Below are positions 1-7,522 of a stretch of DNA of 64,000 nucleotides, piece after piece. Both the position numbers and the translations under genes were made by a program. This DNA comes from Embleya scabrispora DSM 41855. GTDB taxonomy: Bacteria > Actinomycetota > Actinomycetes > Streptomycetales > Streptomycetaceae. Every line of letters begins with the position of its first letter. Position 1 is the first letter of the stretch. Location of the stretch: positions 124,001-188,000 of the forward strand of contig NZ_KB889708.1 in NCBI RefSeq assembly GCF_000372745.1, read 5' to 3'. Under the pieces are notes generated by a model. It saw only the letters and a program-made list of their open reading frames with translations, was not told the DNA's origin and did not search any database.

Positions 1-582
1 AAGATGGCCGGTGCCGCTCCTGACGTGGTAGACGGTGTGACCGGGCGTGTGGCCCGGTGTCGGGATCGCGGTGGTCCAGTCGTTGATCGCGACCGTCTCC
101 GACACGGGTACGACCCGGTTGCGGATCGGCTCGAGCCGCCCCGTGAACACCGAGGTGTCGCCCGCGCCGATCCACACGCGCTCGAGTTTGGTGAACGCCT
201 CTGAACCGTCCGGCGCGATCAGGCCGCTCACGTGGTCTTCGTGCTTGTGGGTGATGGCCACATCGGTGACATGCGCGCGGTCGATGCCCGCTTCGTCGAG
301 CGCGTCGTAGATCAATCCCATGGTGGGGTCGTGCCAGGCGTTGGACGCGCCGGTGTCGATGAGAACCGACCGTGTGCCGTCGGTGACGAAGAAGGCGTTG
401 ACCGATAGCCGCAAGTTGTCGCCGGCCAGCGGGACGGCGGCCGGCAGCTCATCGAGCGTGCGTCCATCCTCGTCGCGGAGCCGTGTCGGCGGCATGTCGA
501 TGTACCCGTCTCGCAACGAGATCACCTGCAGATCGCCGAATTCGAACGTGGCATGGTGCCGGCCACTCGAGATCAAACGCAT
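1..582 (-). CDS. MBL-fold metallo-hydrolase, 3' end beyond window
   Basis: The reading frame starts at an ATG whose complement is at 580-582, preceded by a good GGAGGGG ribosome site, and runs off the left edge without a stop. The translation carries the metal motif THKHEDH (roughly residues 110-116) and later a PGHTPGHT stretch, both diagnostic of metallo-beta-lactamase-fold hydrolases (lactonase/glyoxalase II-like group). Upstream of the motif, LIDTGASN fits the first beta-sandwich. The substrate cannot be assigned. It is divergent from an XRE-cupin regulator, with a palindromic site between them, so it is probably the target of that regulator (inference). Confidence 0.85.
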   Translation of the reverse strand, partial: MRLISSGRHHATFEFGDLQVISLRDGYIDMPPTRLRDEDGRTLDELPAAVPLAGDNLRLSVNAFFVTDGTRSVLIDTGASNAWHDPTMGLIYDALDEAGIDRAHVTDVAITHKHEDHVSGLIAPDGSEAFTKLERVWIGAGDTSVFTGRLEPIRNRVVPVSETVAINDWTTAIPTPGHTPGHTVYHVRSGTGHL

Positions 583-625
583 GGAACCCCTCCGTCGTGT
601 CGGACGCACATCGTGCGTCTTCGAT

Positions 626-642
626 AGAAGATCATATCTTCT
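626..642. promoter_or_regulatory. Palindromic operator between MBL hydrolase and XRE-cupin gene
   Basis: AGAAGAT-CAT-ATCTTCT is a perfect 7-bp inverted repeat with a 3-nt spacer. It lies 44 nt from the hydrolase start and 55 nt from the regulator start, in AT-richer DNA than its surroundings. The position and symmetry fit binding by a dimeric XRE-family repressor that controls both divergent genes. This is inferred from symmetry only. Confidence 0.55.
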
Positions 643-696
643 TTAGGAGAAACTCTACACTGTGGGCAGCGAGGTACCCATCGATCGAGGAGCACC

Positions 697-1305
697 GTGG
701 CCGAGCAAGACGGAAACGCGGCCGAACCACAGCACGGTGACGACCTGGCCGGCGCGTTCGGCGGTAACGTGCGGCGACGCCGCGAGGAGGCGGGCCTGAC
801 GCTGGAGCAGCTGTCCACACAGTCGTCGGTCAGTCGGGCGATGCTGTCCAAGGTCGAACGCGGCGAGAAGAGCCCGACGATCGGCGTCGCGTCCCGGATC
901 GCCCACGCGCTCGATGTGTCGCTCTCGGACCTGATCGGTGCGCCTGCTGCTGCCGCGTCCGGTGTGGCCGTTGCCATGCGCAAGAACGAGCGCCCCGTTT
1001 TCCGTGACCCGGAAACCGGCTTCGAGCGGCACATCGTGTCAGCGGCCCCGGGCGCGGGACGAGCCGAGATGGTCGTCCACTACCTCCCCGCGCAGGTCTT
1101 CACCGGGCTGCTGCCCGCGTATCCGCCGGGTACGGAGAAACAACTCATGGTGCTCGAAGGCACCCTCACCGTCGCGGTCGGCGGGATCAGCCAGACCCTG
1201 AACACAGGCGACTCCCTGTTCTTCCAAGCCGACGCGGACCACGGCTTCGCCAACCGAACGAACGCTCCCTGCGAATACATCATGGTCATCTCGCGCAGAA
1301 CCTGA
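697..1305 (+). CDS. XRE-family transcriptional regulator with C-terminal cupin
   Basis: This 202-residue protein has an N-terminal helix-turn-helix at about residues 25-80 (VRRRREEAGLTLEQLS, then SRAMLSKVERGEKSPTIG) and a C-terminal cupin fold at about 120-195 (PGTEKQLMVLEGTLTV, then TGDSLFFQADADHGF). This is the usual architecture of small-molecule-sensing XRE-cupin repressors such as the PuuR/SutR type. The GTG start at 697 follows a GAGGAG ribosome site. It is divergent from the metallo-hydrolase, and a perfect inverted repeat lies in the shared promoter region, so autoregulation is likely. The ligand is unknown. Confidence 0.88.
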   Translation: MAEQDGNAAEPQHGDDLAGAFGGNVRRRREEAGLTLEQLSTQSSVSRAMLSKVERGEKSPTIGVASRIAHALDVSLSDLIGAPAAAASGVAVAMRKNERPVFRDPETGFERHIVSAAPGAGRAEMVVHYLPAQVFTGLLPAYPPGTEKQLMVLEGTLTVAVGGISQTLNTGDSLFFQADADHGFANRTNAPCEYIMVISRRT

Positions 1306-1333
1306 TCGGCCGCCTGACGCCGACGATCAGGCG

Positions 1334-1498
1334 ATGCGCCACGCCCTCGGCACCGTCACGCGAGGATTCGCCGCCGCGACGCCGGAAGCCCTCGCCGAAG
1401 GCCGGGAACTCGCACGGTCCATCGAGCAGAAGGCCCGTATGGACAACCTGATGATCGAGCTGGACGTGAGAACCGTGGAAATCCTCGGGAACGCCTGA
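1334..1498 (+). CDS. Small hypothetical protein (54 aa)
   Basis: ATG at 1334 opens a 54-residue frame beginning MRHALGTVTRGF and ending VEILGNA. Its composition is protein-like, with an acidic/basic mix and a predicted helix. The frame continues open upstream into the end of the XRE-cupin gene, so it could also be the surviving 3' end of a longer gene. No family is recognised and no convincing ribosome site precedes the ATG. Confidence 0.35.
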   Translation: MRHALGTVTRGFAAATPEALAEGRELARSIEQKARMDNLMIELDVRTVEILGNA

Positions 1499-1558
1499 GC
1501 ATGTGTCGTGCCCCTGCCTCGACGGGCGACCGGGGCCGCGTGGCACCGGCACCGGCGA

Positions 1559-1590
1559 TCACGCGGTCGGTCACGCGGTCGGTCACGCGA
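1559..1590. repeat. 12-bp tandem repeat, 2.7 copies
   Basis: The unit TCACGCGGTCGG occurs twice exactly, followed by a partial third copy (TCACGCGA), immediately upstream of the small peptide gene at 1627. It could be a regulatory direct-repeat site or simple slippage expansion. Confidence 0.5.
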
Positions 1591-1626
1591 TGATGGCTCG
1601 ACGTCACCGCGAGGAGGGACCTCGAC

Positions 1627-1743
1627 ATGGGTACGCACAACAAGCCCACACCGCCCCCGCGACCCGCTCCGGAGCCCTCCCCCGACGGCGACGACCCGAC
1701 GCTGCGCAACCCCGCTCCGGGCACGCGCAAGAAGCCGAAATGA
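1627..1743 (+). CDS. Pro/Asp-rich small peptide, precursor-like (38 aa)
   Basis: ATG at 1627 follows a strong GAGGAGGG ribosome site. The 38-residue product is rich in proline and lysine, contains the acidic patch PDGDDPT and ends GTRKKPK. Its TGA overlaps the ATG of the following methyltransferase remnant as ATGA. The same arrangement (short Pro-rich peptide containing DDP and DG, ATGA overlap, PIMT-like methyltransferase) occurs intact on the minus strand at 21169-22502. I infer that this is a RiPP-type precursor whose modifying enzyme has decayed. Confidence 0.6.
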   Translation: MGTHNKPTPPPRPAPEPSPDGDDPTLRNPAPGTRKKPK

Positions 1744-2404
1744 GCGTCGAGGACGAGCATCCGGGCGGTCGAAGCCCTGCATGCCTTGGGCGAGTTCGAG
1801 CATCCCTGGATGCGCGGGGCGTTCGCGGGGATTCCGCGGCACCGCTTCGTCCCCGACACCGTGTGGATTCCCGACGCGGGCGGCGGGTACCGCGCCCTGG
1901 AACGGTCCGCGAAGCCAAAACGGTGGGCCGAGGCGGTGTACGCGCCGCACGCCGCGTTGCTGTGCGCACGTGCCGGGCCCGACCGGGTGTGCACGGTCGA
2001 GATCGATCCCGCGCTCGCCGCCCGGGCCCGCGAGGCGCTGGAGGCGGCCGGCCGGCGGGTGGACGTGGTGTGCGGGGACGGCGAACTCGGCCACCGCGAA
2101 CACGTGCCGTTCGCGCGGGTGATCGCCACCGCCGCCGTGAGCCGCCTCCCCCACGCGTGGATCGAACAAGCCTTGCCCGGAGGCGTGTTCGTCGCCCCCC
2201 GCGTCGTCCCCTTCCACCAAGGCGGCCTGCTGCGACTCGTCGTCGCCGACGACGGGACCGCGTCCGGCGGCTTCGACGGCGGGGTGAGCCCACCAGCCCA
2301 GGCTCTGGGACTTCCGCGCCACCGTCACCCCACGCGGAACCACCTACCGGGTCGGCAACACCGATCAACCCTTCGCGCGGGACCCCGGCCCACCCGGCCG
2401 ATAG
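1740..2404 (+). pseudogene. Decayed PIMT-like O-methyltransferase
   Basis: Homologous protein is readable only across frames. The ATG at 1740 opens frame MSVEDEHP. The homologous part (RAVEALHALGEFEHPW, then GIPRHRFVPDTVW, then CTVEIDPALAARAREALE) lies in the next frame, which is also the frame of the upstream peptide. A tail WDFRATVTPRGTTYRV lies in a further frame and ends with TAG at 2402-2404. The pieces resemble protein-L-isoaspartate methyltransferase relatives that modify RiPP precursors, but the SAM loop region is damaged. At least two frameshifts make it a pseudogene unless they are sequencing errors. Confidence 0.6.
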
Positions 2405-2824
2405 GGCCACCGAAGCGTCGACACGGCACAGCGGTGGCGAACGTCGCTACCGTCGCCTCGCCCGCCGATCGGGGACTACGGCCCCGGCACGGGTTGTCAC
2501 GCCGGGGCCGGTTCACGGCGGAAGGGCCCGGCGAGTTCGACGGCCGCCTCCCCCGGCCGGAACACGCCCACCTCCGTCTCGTCGCGCCCGGCCCGATGGG
2601 TCGCCCCGGGAATCGCCACCGTGCCGGCGGTCAGGATCGCGCCCATGCGTTCGCTGTCGTGGCCGCGGTCCCAGCGCAGGCATCGGGTGGTGTTGCTGCG
2701 TCGGGGGCACGTCCGGATCGTCCGTACAACGCGGCGCGACGGTGTCCGGGGCAGAGGCGGAATCGCGAACGCACTCCGACCGCGTGCGTGCCGTCGGAGC
2801 CTCTCCGACACTCCACCCCAACCT
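2405..2824. other. No recognisable gene
   Basis: The stretch is GC-rich with only long overlapping frames lacking motifs. A minus-strand frame around 2500-2700 (with TAGTVAIPGATHRAGRDETE) has protein-like composition, but no family or start could be supported. Confidence 0.3.
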
Positions 2825-2872
2825 GGTTGTCTATTCGAACTGGCCATGGTTGGCTAGTTCGAATAGACAACC
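2825..2872. repeat. 48-nt near-perfect palindrome
   Basis: Arms GGTTGTCTATTCGAACT and AGTTCGAATAGACAACC are a perfect 17-bp inverted repeat around a 14-nt centre that is itself partly symmetric (GGCCATGGTTGGCT). The AT content is much higher than in the flanks. It ends 67 nt before the start of the HTH gene at 2940. It could be a regulator binding site, a cruciform/transcript hairpin or a miniature element. Confidence 0.8.
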
Positions 2873-2939
2873 GGTGCGGGTACCGCCGCCTTCCCGCTCG
2901 ACGGCGCGCCCCGCGTTCCCGAGACGAAGGACCGATCGC

Positions 2940-3395
2940 ATGTCCACGGATGCCCTGTTCGACCAGCCCGACATCACCGACGCCGACCCCGACGGCCCGG
3001 CCCCTCTCCCCTCCTACACCGGACACGCAACCCGCGTCGGCAACACGTGGGTCGTCGAGATCAGGGACCTCCCCGACGGCCGGACCGCCACAGCCCAGGG
3101 CCGAACGTGGCGTGAGGCGAAGGAGGCGACCGGGGCCGGCGTCAGCAAGCACCTTCCGGCCGGACACAGCGGGTTCGGCGTCGACCTCGTCCCCGCCGAC
3201 CCCGACGCCGACGCGGCGATCACCGCCCTGATCGAGGCGCGCGTCGCGCTCGCGTACGCCGAACAGGCCGTGCGCGACGCCGCACGCCACGCCGCCCGCA
3301 CCCTCATCGACCAGGGATGGAACAACCGCGACATCGGCGCCGCCCTGAGTCTGTCCCATCAGCGCGTCTCCCAGATCGCCCCCCGCGACGCGTGA
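2940..3395 (+). CDS. Small HicB-like/HTH protein (151 aa)
   Basis: ATG at 2940. The N-terminal half contains a beta-rich segment (TWVVEIRDLPDGRTAT followed by GRTWREAKEA) resembling the partial RNase H fold of HicB-type antitoxins. The C-terminal 35 residues form a helix-turn-helix (LIDQGWNNRDIGAALSLSHQ, then RVSQIAP) like sigma-70 region 4 or the transposase-type HTH of many actinobacterial small regulators. No toxin partner is adjacent. The 48-nt palindrome just upstream may be its operator. The function is inferred from fold resemblance only. Confidence 0.65.
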   Translation: MSTDALFDQPDITDADPDGPAPLPSYTGHATRVGNTWVVEIRDLPDGRTATAQGRTWREAKEATGAGVSKHLPAGHSGFGVDLVPADPDADAAITALIEARVALAYAEQAVRDAARHAARTLIDQGWNNRDIGAALSLSHQRVSQIAPRDA

Positions 3396-3406
3396 ACTCC
3401 CCCGCC

Positions 3407-3433
3407 CCCGGCGGTCGACGCGTCGGCGCCGGG
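3407..3433. terminator. Bidirectional hairpin between convergent genes
   Basis: CCCGGCG and CGCCGGG form a 7-bp stem around a 13-nt loop that is itself palindromic (TCGACGCGTCG). It sits between the convergent ends of the HTH gene and the SDR gene. It has no T tract, as is common in actinomycetes. Confidence 0.45.
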
Positions 3434-3456
3434 ACTCCCCGAGTTGGTCGTGTCCG

Positions 3457-4245
3457 TCAGGCGCCGGCGGTGGTGATCGCTTCCAGCGACTCGGCGAGCA
3501 CTTGGCCGCCGTCGACGACCAGCCCCTGGCCGGTGATGAACCCGGCGTGTTCGGAGGCCAGGAACAACGCCGCGTGGCCGATCTCCTCGCTCGTCGCGAG
3601 CCTGCCCATCGGAATGGACCGGGCCATGTCGCGGATGTATTCGGAACCGAGTTCCACCACGCCCTCGGTGAGGACGTTGCCGGGGAGCAAAGCGTTGATC
3701 GTGATGCCGTGGGGGGCCAACTCCAGGGCCGCGGCCCGCACAAAGCCCATTTGTCCGGCTTTGCTGGCCGCGTAGTGGCTCCAGCCGGGGTAGCCGGTGA
3801 CGGGTCCGGTGATGGACGAGGTGACCACGACGCGACCGTGCGAGCTGCGCCGCAAGGCGGGCAGGAAGGCCGTCACGGTGAGCATGGTGCCACGCAGGTT
3901 GACGTCGAAGACTTCGTCGATGCGCTCGGCGGTGAGGTCGGTCAGCCGAGCGTTGGGGAAGATGCCCGCATTGCAGCAGACGACGTCGACGCCGCCCAGC
4001 GCCTCGACCGCGTCGTCGGCGAGACGTGAGATTGCCGTCGGGTCGCCGATGTCCGCCGCGATGCCGGTGACTTTCCCGCACGTAGCGGTGAGTTCCGTCG
4101 CGGTCGCGTGGAGGTCGGCGGCGTTGCGGCCGGTGATGACCACGTGGGCTCCGGATCGGGCGAAGACGGCGGCAATTCCTTTGCCGATGCCCTTCGAGCC
4201 GCCGGTGACCACGACACGGCGGCCGTCCATGGATGGGGGTGTCAT
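3457..4245 (-). CDS. SDR oxidoreductase of RMM microcompartment locus (amino-alcohol dehydrogenase)
   Basis: The 262-residue protein is a classical short-chain dehydrogenase. TGGSKGIG is near residue 14, CCNAGIFPN near 90, and the catalytic Ser-Tyr-Lys reads SSITG then YAASKAG near 155. ATG at 4245 is preceded by AGGAG at good spacing, so the longer open frame upstream is not used. In Mycobacterium smegmatis the SDR in the same position of the RMM microcompartment locus is a 1-amino-2-propanol dehydrogenase interconverting aminoacetone and the amino alcohol with NAD(P). By synteny that is the best call here, though substrate specificity is not visible. Confidence 0.85.
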   Translation of the reverse strand: MTPPSMDGRRVVVTGGSKGIGKGIAAVFARSGAHVVITGRNAADLHATATELTATCGKVTGIAADIGDPTAISRLADDAVEALGGVDVVCCNAGIFPNARLTDLTAERIDEVFDVNLRGTMLTVTAFLPALRRSSHGRVVVTSSITGPVTGYPGWSHYAASKAGQMGFVRAAALELAPHGITINALLPGNVLTEGVVELGSEYIRDMARSIPMGRLATSEEIGHAALFLASEHAGFITGQGLVVDGGQVLAESLEAITTAGA

Positions 4246-4550
4246 GAATGCTCCTGGGGTGTTTCGGGTGGGGCCGGTCGGATGGTCTTGTCGTCGGTGG
4301 CTCGCACGGAAGCAGCCCTTCGACTCCCGGCGCGATCGTTCTGGACCGGCCGGCTCACTGCTCTGCGATGGCACGACGTCCGTGACGTCTGTTTCCCCAG
4401 ACGTATCGGCCGGCGACAGTGCGTGCTTCACGCTGTCGGTCGGCTACGTAGGCCGACTGCCGCGCCGCCTGCGATCAGTCGGCGAGGAGGAGAGGGCGGC
4501 GGTGACGCCCGGATGAGAGTCGAGCCCGGGCACCGGCGCCGTGGGCATGA
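4246..4550. other. 305-nt gap inside the BMC gene cluster
   Basis: The gap separates the kinase and SDR genes, unlike the overlapping genes upstream. It contains an inverted repeat TCGGC-TACGTAG-GCCGA at 4440-4456 but no gene. The SDR may have its own promoter here. Confidence 0.35.
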
Positions 4551-5630
4551 TCAATCCGCGGTGCGGAGGTCGATGGCTGTCGACCGGCGGGCGCGCCACC
4601 ATCGGTTCTGTGTACCGAGGTATTTGTCCGCCAGTTCGGCGCTCGCCCGGGTGAACCCCGCGCCCTTGGCCCGCGCGAGGTCGGTATCGGGGTGCGAGCC
4701 CAGCCAGGCGACGACCATCAGGCGTCGCAGCATGATGAAGGTGGGGATCTCGTTCTCGTCTTCGGTGGTGAGTGCGCGGACCCGCCGGTAGCCGGTGAGC
4801 CAACTGTCGATGAGGTCGGGGACTTGCGGGGTGTCTTCGAGGAAGGTGAGGGCGGCGGCCAGGTCGTAGAGGAACCAGCCGGAACCGCAGTCGTCGAAAT
4901 CGATCACGGCGGTCTGGTCGCCGTGCACGAGAAGGTTGGCCAGCCGGAGGTCGGCGTGGATCAACCCGAATCGGCTCGGGCGGGTTCCGTATCGCCGCAA
5001 CCGTTGTTGGATGATCGCTTCCGTGTCCGCGAGCACCCAGCGGACCTCGCCGGTGGCGCCGGGCCCGTCCTGCCACCGTCCCCAGTGCGCGTGCGTGCCG
5101 AGCATCGCGGCGAGGTCCCACCGCATCCGCGTGAACCCGGCGGGGGGCGTCCACGTTTCAGCGTGCCGGTGCAGGCGTGCGGTGATTTCTCCCAGCCGTT
5201 CGAACTGCGGAGCGGGCACGTTCTCGTCCGGAGCGTCACCGGGGATGAGGTGAAAGAGGACGGCATGACGCCGCTGCCCCCCTGCGGTGAGCGGATCGAC
5301 GCTGACAACGAGGCGGCCGTCCAGAGCAGGAATCGGCTCCGGAGTGGCGATCTCGGTGTCGTTGCGGAGTGCCGCGACCCAGGCCAGTTCGGACCGGACC
5401 TCGGCGGCCGTGTGGTAGTCGGGGCGGTGGACCCGCAGGATGCGGGGGGCCGCGCCCTGCCCGACGTGGACGCGATAGGTCGCGTTCTCCGAGAGGTTCA
5501 GCAGTTCGAGTGGGGTGTCGCGGTCGATGCCGTATGCGGGCAGGATGCGGCGTGCCAGGGAGTCGTACGGTTCATCGGGGACGGCACCGGGTGTGTCGTC
5601 GCGGTCGAACCCGGGTCTTTCGGGGGACAT
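4551..5630 (-). CDS. APH-family kinase of RMM microcompartment locus (amino-alcohol kinase)
   Basis: The 359-residue protein has the aminoglycoside phosphotransferase/choline kinase fold. The Brenner motif is LIHADLRLANLL and the metal-binding segment AVIDFDDCG follows about 20 residues later, both in the C-terminal lobe. The start ATG at 5630 has an AGGAGAAGG ribosome site. In RMM-type loci the APH protein is proposed to phosphorylate 1-amino-2-propanol so that the PLP enzyme can eliminate phosphate. It therefore supplies the activated substrate, probably outside or at the shell. Antibiotic resistance is unlikely given the context. Confidence 0.85.
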   Translation of the reverse strand: MSPERPGFDRDDTPGAVPDEPYDSLARRILPAYGIDRDTPLELLNLSENATYRVHVGQGAAPRILRVHRPDYHTAAEVRSELAWVAALRNDTEIATPEPIPALDGRLVVSVDPLTAGGQRRHAVLFHLIPGDAPDENVPAPQFERLGEITARLHRHAETWTPPAGFTRMRWDLAAMLGTHAHWGRWQDGPGATGEVRWVLADTEAIIQQRLRRYGTRPSRFGLIHADLRLANLLVHGDQTAVIDFDDCGSGWFLYDLAAALTFLEDTPQVPDLIDSWLTGYRRVRALTTEDENEIPTFIMLRRLMVVAWLGSHPDTDLARAKGAGFTRASAELADKYLGTQNRWWRARRSTAIDLRTAD

Positions 5631-5692
5631 GCCTTCTCCTGAGGGCGCGGGCAGCCGGAGGGTCGGTGGGGTCGGGGGACTGGACCGTCGGT

Positions 5693-6436
5693 TCAGTGGT
5701 CACGTCCCTCGATGGCCGCCAGTGCCGCGTCAATCGCGTGGCGTGCGGTGGTGACCCCTTCCAGAGTGCCGCTGATGTACACGCGTCCGGCGGCGCCGAT
5801 CATTTGCACGTCGACCAGGGTGTTCTTCGGCGCCGCGCGTTCCGCCTCGTTCGCCGCCAGGGCCGCGTACAGCGCGGGGGTCATCTCCATCACCAGCAGT
5901 GTCTGCCCCGGCAGGATCATGGAGGCTTGGCGGGTGCGGTTCAAGATGACCGCGTGCTGGTCGGTGACGTCCTCGATCACGTCGGTGTACAACACGCGGG
6001 GCTTGAGCTGGTCGGCCGGGCTGCGGTGGATCCCGGCCTGGATGGCGGCGCCGGCGCGCTCCAGATCATCGGTGTTCTTGGTGTGGAGTTCGAGGATGCC
6101 GAACTGGCGTTCCACGAAGAGCAGCCCGGGTTCCGCGGCGGGCACCGCCTTGAGCGCCAGGTCGATGACACGCTCGATGGCGAGTCCGGGGGCCACTTCG
6201 ATGATCAGGGCGTGGTCGCCTTCCAGGGGCGGATAGCCGCGGGCTCGGGTGGGGGTCCCCAAGTACGCGGCGAACTGCCGCTGGAGGCTGCGCAAGGTCA
6301 GGTATACGCGGAGTTCGGTCGGCGGCGCGGCGGACTGCGCCGCGGTGCGGTCCTGCGCCGCAGTGCGATCCTGCGCCGCGGTGCGGGGGCGCCGCCGTGC
6401 GGCGCCCGCCGTCGGCTCGTCGGAGGTCGTTGTCAT
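5693..6436 (-). CDS. BMC-T shell protein with repetitive N-terminal extension
   Basis: The 247-residue protein has two tandem BMC folds (about 42-135 and 145-240). Its core closely resembles the second BMC-T of the cluster: both share IIEVAPGL, VERQFG and a second-domain LPG..L..E.TPA segment. It corresponds in position to MSM0271 of the mycobacterial RMM locus, a trimeric pseudohexamer facet protein. The first 40 residues are an extra Ala/Arg/Gln-rich tail containing the hexapeptide TAAQDR twice plus TAAQSA, encoded by an 18-bp tandem repeat. The function of this tail is unknown. The ATG at 6436 is 5 nt after the BMC-H stop. Confidence 0.88.
   Translation of the reverse strand: MTTTSDEPTAGAARRRPRTAAQDRTAAQDRTAAQSAAPPTELRVYLTLRSLQRQFAAYLGTPTRARGYPPLEGDHALIIEVAPGLAIERVIDLALKAVPAAEPGLLFVERQFGILELHTKNTDDLERAGAAIQAGIHRSPADQLKPRVLYTDVIEDVTDQHAVILNRTRQASMILPGQTLLVMEMTPALYAALAANEAERAAPKNTLVDVQMIGAAGRVYISGTLEGVTTARHAIDAALAAIEGRDH
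6336..6389. repeat. 18-bp tandem repeat (3 copies) inside BMC-T gene
   Basis: Three near-identical 18-bp units, beginning TGCGCCGC on the plus strand, encode the repeated hexapeptide of the BMC-T N-terminal tail. The in-frame length suggests expansion by slippage or unequal exchange without loss of the gene. Confidence 0.8.
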
Positions 6437-6441
6437 GGCGC

Positions 6442-6729
6442 TCAGCCGTTGGTGGTTCCGCCACCATTGAAGTGTCGGTTCACTTCGGGGTGGGGGCGGG
6501 GGATGACGTGGACGGAGACGAGTTCGCCGACCTGGGCGGCGGTGTCCGCACCGGCGTCGGCGGCGGCCTTGACCGCTCCGACGTCGCCGTTGATGACGAC
6601 CGCGACCAGGCCGTCGCCGACCTCCTCGCGACTGATGATGGTCACGTTCGCGGCCTTGACCATGGCGTCTGCGGCGGCGAACGCCGCGACGTAGCCGCGG
6701 GTTTCGATCATTCCGATGGCATCGGACAT
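6442..6729 (-). CDS. BMC-H hexameric shell protein
   Basis: The 95-residue protein is a single Pf00936-type BMC domain. It starts MSDAIGMIETRGYVAAFAAA, continues with DAMVKAANVTIIS and GDVGAVKAAADAGA, and ends with the variable HVIPRPHPEVNRHF tail. Length and motifs match canonical PduA/CcmK-like hexamers that tile the facets and carry the central pore. It corresponds to MSM0272. ATG at 6729 is the natural start; the longer upstream frame has no BMC homology. Confidence 0.93.
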   Translation of the reverse strand: MSDAIGMIETRGYVAAFAAADAMVKAANVTIISREEVGDGLVAVVINGDVGAVKAAADAGADTAAQVGELVSVHVIPRPHPEVNRHFNGGGTTNG

Positions 6730-6749
6730 GAGGGTCCCAACTTTCGTGT

Positions 6750-7010
6750 TCAGGAGTTGCGGTGGGTTGTGGAAGTCTCGTCGACGGAGCCGATGATCAG
6801 GGCGTCGATCGGGGCGTTGTCGGGAAACCGGCGGGCGGCGCTCATGCCTTGGGCCACGAGTACGCGTTCGCCGACGCCGGTTCCCAGGACGTCGAACGCG
6901 ACGATCACCTCCGGCGATGCGTCGAATGCCACAGTCAGGAACGCGCCCGACGGGACGCCGGTGACGCGTCGGGTCGACCAGACGGATCCGGTGACGGTGC
7001 CGATGCGCAT
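6750..7010 (-). CDS. BMC-P pentameric vertex protein (EutN/CcmL family)
   Basis: The 86-residue protein starts MRIGTVTGSVWSTRR and contains VAFDVLGTGVGERVLVAQG and a C-terminal IDALIIGSVDE, the pattern of EutN/CcmL/CsoS4 beta-barrel proteins that form pentamers closing the shell vertices. Its ATG overlaps the stop of the upstream 170-residue gene by one base, which implies translational coupling. It corresponds to MSM0273. Confidence 0.93.
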   Translation of the reverse strand: MRIGTVTGSVWSTRRVTGVPSGAFLTVAFDASPEVIVAFDVLGTGVGERVLVAQGMSAARRFPDNAPIDALIIGSVDETSTTHRNS

Positions 7011-7522
7011 CAGGCCCCCTCCCGGTCGATGCGGATGCCGAGTCGGCGGGCCGTGTCCCGCCCCAAGGGGGTGATGACGGCGCGGGGGCCGGCGACGATG
7101 TGTTGTCCGGCGGCAGCCGCCGCGGTGACCACGGCCTCGCCGACGGCGCCACGCTCGATCCGATGGACGCGCTGTGCCGGTGAAGGCTCGGCACTGCCGC
7201 CGCGGGCAGGGTCACCGTTGTCGAGCCGGAACCGGATCCTGCGGTCGTCGAGGGCTGCCCGTCCCTCGGGTGTTGCGGTGAGATCGAGCAGCAGTCGCAC
7301 GAAACGCGCGAGGTCCGCGTCGTCCCGGAGCACCACAGGGCGGTTGTCCGGCTCGACGGTGGTCGGTGCGGCTGCGGGAGAAGGCGGCGAACTCCCGTGA
7401 TCCGGTGTGGCGGAGGTCAATTCGGCGACCGCTTCGCGAACCGCCTCGGCGACGAGGCCGCGCAGTTGATCCCACGAGGTCCCGCCGGTCGACAAGCCGA
7501 TGGCCGACTGCGTGCTGTTCAT
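7010..7522 (-). CDS. RMM-locus conserved protein with encapsulation-like N-terminal helix
   Basis: The 170-residue protein occupies the MSM0274 position between BMC-T and BMC-P. Residues 16-37 (SWDQLRGLVAEAVREAVAEL) form an amphipathic helix, followed by a Pro/Ala/Ser-rich linker at 38-60. This layout is typical of encapsulation peptides on cargo. The C-terminus ends VITPLGRDTARRLGIRIDRE, a motif seen at the end of several BMC-associated proteins. The biochemical role is unknown; a core scaffold or cargo adaptor role is inferred. The ATG overlaps the upstream BMC-T stop (ATGA), and its own stop overlaps the BMC-P start. Confidence 0.75.
   Translation of the reverse strand: MNSTQSAIGLSTGGTSWDQLRGLVAEAVREAVAELTSATPDHGSSPPSPAAAPTTVEPDNRPVVLRDDADLARFVRLLLDLTATPEGRAALDDRRIRFRLDNGDPARGGSAEPSPAQRVHRIERGAVGEAVVTAAAAAGQHIVAGPRAVITPLGRDTARRLGIRIDREGA

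Noticed and set aside
1740-2404. Programmed frameshifting in the first methyltransferase gene
   Set aside because: No slippery heptamer or downstream pseudoknot is evident, and a second shift is needed near the 3' end. Decay is simpler.
1503-3395. A 630-codon open frame on the plus strand
   Set aside because: It is an artefact of GC-rich DNA. It runs through the peptide, the decayed methyltransferase and the palindrome with Arg/Pro-rich low-complexity sequence. Only the last 151 codons, from ATG 2940, look like a real gene.
4246-4431. N-terminal extension of the BMC-locus SDR upstream of 4245
   Set aside because: The frame is open but has no homology, while ATG 4245 has a well-spaced AGGAG and gives the normal SDR start.
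4551-5630. Aminoglycoside resistance gene
   Set aside because: The APH fold is clear, but the gene is embedded in a microcompartment locus at the position of the amino-alcohol kinase, so antibiotic modification is unlikely.
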